Source of the DNA: an uncultured Ruminococcus sp.
GTDB taxonomy: Bacteria > Bacillota > Clostridia > Oscillospirales > Ruminococcaceae
DNA: 8,276 bases
Assembly (NCBI GenBank): GCA_947177345.1
Contig: CAMWUB010000050.1
Span: 1-8,276 of the forward strand
Direction: 5' to 3'
Part shown: piece after piece, positions 6,928 through 8,276 of the stretch
Layout of the letters: the number at the start of each line of letters is the position of its first letter
Position numbering within the stretch: the stretch's first letter is position 1
Translations under genes and position numbers: made by a program
The notes under the pieces: generated by a model
What the model saw: only the letters and a program-made list of their open reading frames with translations
Told to the model about the DNA's origin: nothing
Databases searched by the model: none

Positions 6928-7467
6928 TTATTCTATCTGTTTGGCGAGAAACTGTGCGGCAGCATTTATGAGACTTTTCTGTAAGTCGTTGGCTTCTGTA
7001 TTCTGTTCGGTGGAAAGAAATGCAACAGCTCCGGAAACGTCGCCGGAAGTTATTATCGGGATTGCCGCAATAGCTGTACGTTCTATGCCTTCAGCCGGAA
7101 AGAAATTATTACTTTCACCGTTAGGACAGAAATATTGTCCACGATTTTCCATAAGTTCTTCAAGCTGACCTGTTACACGACGTTCCGAAAATTCTTTTTT
7201 GGAAACACCAGCCGATGCAACAACATGGTCTTTATCGAATATCACAACCGGACAACCGGCTATTTTGTACATTATATCAGCGACATATGAGGCGTTTTCA
7301 CTCATTTCATTTATAGCGGAATATTTCTTGAAAATGACTTCACCGTCACTGTTGGTATAGATTTCGAGTGGGTCTCCCTCACGGATTCGCATAGTGCGTC
7401 TGATTTCTTTTGGAATTACAACACGACCTAAATCGTCGATTCTTCTGACAATGCCAGTAGCTTTCAT
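6928..7467 (-). CDS. spoVT: Stage V sporulation protein T, AbrB-type transcriptional regulator
   Basis: DNA-binding regulator that in Bacillus tunes sigma-G-dependent forespore genes. The 179-residue protein matches the family in length and layout. An N-terminal swapped-hairpin AbrB DNA-binding domain (about 1-52) contains the highly conserved VRRIDDLGRVVIPKEIRR block (8-24) and REGDPLEIY (29-37). A C-terminal GAF-like domain (about 56-179) contains the CPVVIFDKDHVVA strand pair (72-84) and the AIAAIPI core (132-138). In other bacteria the GAF domain is thought to bind a small ligand, but none is known here. The start is supported by GGAGGA (7481-7476) 8 bases before the ATG. It follows the SUFU gene on the same strand after a 96-base gap and has its own terminator. 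In clostridia such a regulator may also act outside sporulation. Confidence 0.95.
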   Translation of the reverse strand: MKATGIVRRIDDLGRVVIPKEIRRTMRIREGDPLEIYTNSDGEVIFKKYSAINEMSENASYVADIMYKIAGCPVVIFDKDHVVASAGVSKKEFSERRVTGQLEELMENRGQYFCPNGESNNFFPAEGIERTAIAAIPIITSGDVSGAVAFLSTEQNTEANDLQKSLINAAAQFLAKQIE

Positions 7468-7511
7468 ATATAATATCCTCCAATGAATAATTTTATTTGG
7501 ATTTGTGAGAA

Positions 7512-7540
7512 TATTATTTGCCGTATTTTTTCAAATATTC
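7512..7540 (-). promoter_or_regulatory. Candidate sigma-G-like promoter of spoVT
   Basis: On the - strand GAATA (7540-7536) is followed after 17 bases by AATAATA (7518-7512), one mismatch from the sigma-G pattern GHATR-n17/18-CATWHTA. It lies about 45 bases upstream of the spoVT ATG. spoVT of Bacillus is known to be sigma-G dependent, which fits. The motif is AT-rich and short, so chance is a real possibility. I see no convincing sigma-A promoter in this 96-base gap. Confidence 0.35.
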
Positions 7541-7563
7541 GTTAAATTTTTATGAGAAAAGAT

Positions 7564-8196
7564 TTAAAATACGCTTTTTCTGCTGTAATCTGTAATATCG
7601 CTTCCTAATATACTATAAAGTTCCGGTACTGTCAGTTTTTTGTTTATGAGTGAAAGAAGTTCAGCGTCAGTAACGCCGATAAATTCTATGAAATCAACTT
7701 TACCGTTTGGTGTATCTATGCTTTTTACTTTAGTGTCTGAAACTGTTATGAAACCGGTAAGCATTGACTTCTGATTATAGTCAATACCGGTTTTCTGACC
7801 TGTATAAATGTATTCATTTTCCTGAAACAGTTCACCGTTTTCAAATGTGATTTTTGCAATTTTCTGTAATATTCCGGCGATACATCTGATTTCATTTTCT
7901 TCATCTTCAATATCATAACAGCCTTTTTTCAGTCTTAAAGTAAACTCCATACCATATCCGCTATATTCCGGATTATCATTTTCTTTTTCGTAAAGTTCAG
8001 TAAGTCCGAACGTCACAAAATGCCAGTAATCGCCACCATCATATACGCTTATACCGTCAAGTGGGTCATTTCCGCCGAGAATGTACGGAATAATTGTACG
8101 ATAATGTTTCGGATTATCCTGACCAGTATAAATTTCTGTAAATGCTTTTTCGATAGCTTCCCATCCGGATAAATTAAGTTCTTCTGATTGATTCAT
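7564..8196 (-). CDS. SUFU (suppressor-of-fused) domain protein
   Basis: Bacterial member of the suppressor-of-fused family (PF05076-type). The 210-residue, soluble, acidic protein has no signal peptide or membrane segment. The family pattern is clear: GWEAIEKAFTEIY (11-23), PKHYRTIIPYILGGNDPLDGIS split at 29-50, YWHFVTFGLTELYEKE (57-72) and SGYGMEFTLRL (79-89). The C-terminal half (about 100-210) is less conserved. In animals SUFU restrains Hedgehog signalling; in bacteria the family is known mostly as predicted immunity proteins of polymorphic toxin systems, so an antitoxin/immunity role is possible but not shown here, since no toxin gene is visible. GGAG (8211-8208) precedes the ATG by 11 bases, slightly long. 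Its promoter and upstream neighbour are missing because the contig ends 24 bases before the start codon. It may be co-transcribed with spoVT, since no clear terminator lies between them. Confidence 0.88.
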   Translation of the reverse strand: MNQSEELNLSGWEAIEKAFTEIYTGQDNPKHYRTIIPYILGGNDPLDGISVYDGGDYWHFVTFGLTELYEKENDNPEYSGYGMEFTLRLKKGCYDIEDEENEIRCIAGILQKIAKITFENGELFQENEYIYTGQKTGIDYNQKSMLTGFITVSDTKVKSIDTPNGKVDFIEFIGVTDAELLSLINKKLTVPELYSILGSDITDYSRKSVF

Positions 8197-8220
8197 TTTT
8201 ATTATTACTCCGTTTCATAT

Positions 8221-8276
8221 CTGTCTCTTATAAAAATCTCCGAGCCCACGAGACTTAGAGGACTCTCGTATGCCGG
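8221..8276. other. Sequencing adapter contamination (Nextera mosaic end, i7 adapter) at contig end
   Basis: From 8221 the sequence matches the read-through form of the Nextera i7 adapter. The mosaic end, normally CTGTCTCTTATACACATCT, appears with two mismatches (TATAAAAATCT). It is followed by an exact CCGAGCCCACGAGAC (8240-8254), eight bases in the index position (8255-8262), then CTCTCGTATGCCGG, close to the ATCTCGTATGCCGT P7 side. This is not biological sequence; genomic DNA ends at about 8220. It carries no annotation value beyond marking the contig end. Confidence 0.96.

Noticed and set aside
7522..7573. 8-bp inverted repeat CGTATTTT/AAAATACG spanning the SUFU stop codon, as a terminator
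   Set aside because: The loop is 36 bases, the stem is mostly A/T and no U-tract follows on the - strand; likely chance in AT-rich DNA.
8221..8276. Promoter or mobile-element end at the right edge of the window
   Set aside because: The sequence is a library adapter containing an engineered Tn5 mosaic end, not a natural transposon end.

Overview
The window is AT-rich DNA from a low-GC, Gram-positive anaerobe-type genome. It most likely belongs to the Bacillota, class Clostridia, perhaps near Ruminococcus/Oscillospiraceae. The evidence is a SpoVT sporulation regulator, strong GGAGG-type ribosome binding sites, a YesM/LplA-type sensor and lipoprotein pair, and a lipobox signal peptide. The genus is inference only. 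The last 56 bases (8221-8276) are not genomic: they read as Nextera transposase/i7 sequencing adapter, so this is the end of a draft contig and native sequence stops at about 8220.

Left half, + strand (about 185-5716): a four-gene operon behind a good housekeeping promoter (TTGACA-17-TAAAAT). In order it encodes a membrane-bound diguanylate cyclase with an extracytoplasmic sensor, HAMP and an intact GGDEF; a receptor built like a YesM sensor histidine kinase whose kinase core has lost its phosphoacceptor His and ATP-binding boxes; a sugar-type solute-binding lipoprotein of the LplA/YtcQ kind with no transporter permeases nearby; and an unrecognised three-helix membrane protein. Spacing is tight (14-base gap, 11-base overlap, 14-base gap). 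The suggested reading is one envelope sensory module in which the lipoprotein captures a ligand, the pseudokinase receptor relays occupancy, and the cyclase produces c-di-GMP. That wiring is inference, and it is the most interesting thing in the window.

Right half, - strand: a contig-end SUFU-domain gene, then spoVT ending at a textbook terminator, then gpsA (NAD(P)H-dependent glycerol-3-phosphate dehydrogenase) with its own strong extended -10 promoter. gpsA converges on the sensory operon, and a shared hairpin separates the two at 5704-5726. The gpsA and spoVT genes are ordinary core genes; the SUFU gene is an accessory-type gene that has lost its upstream context to the contig break.

No tRNA, rRNA, CRISPR array, insertion sequence or recognisable riboswitch was found.
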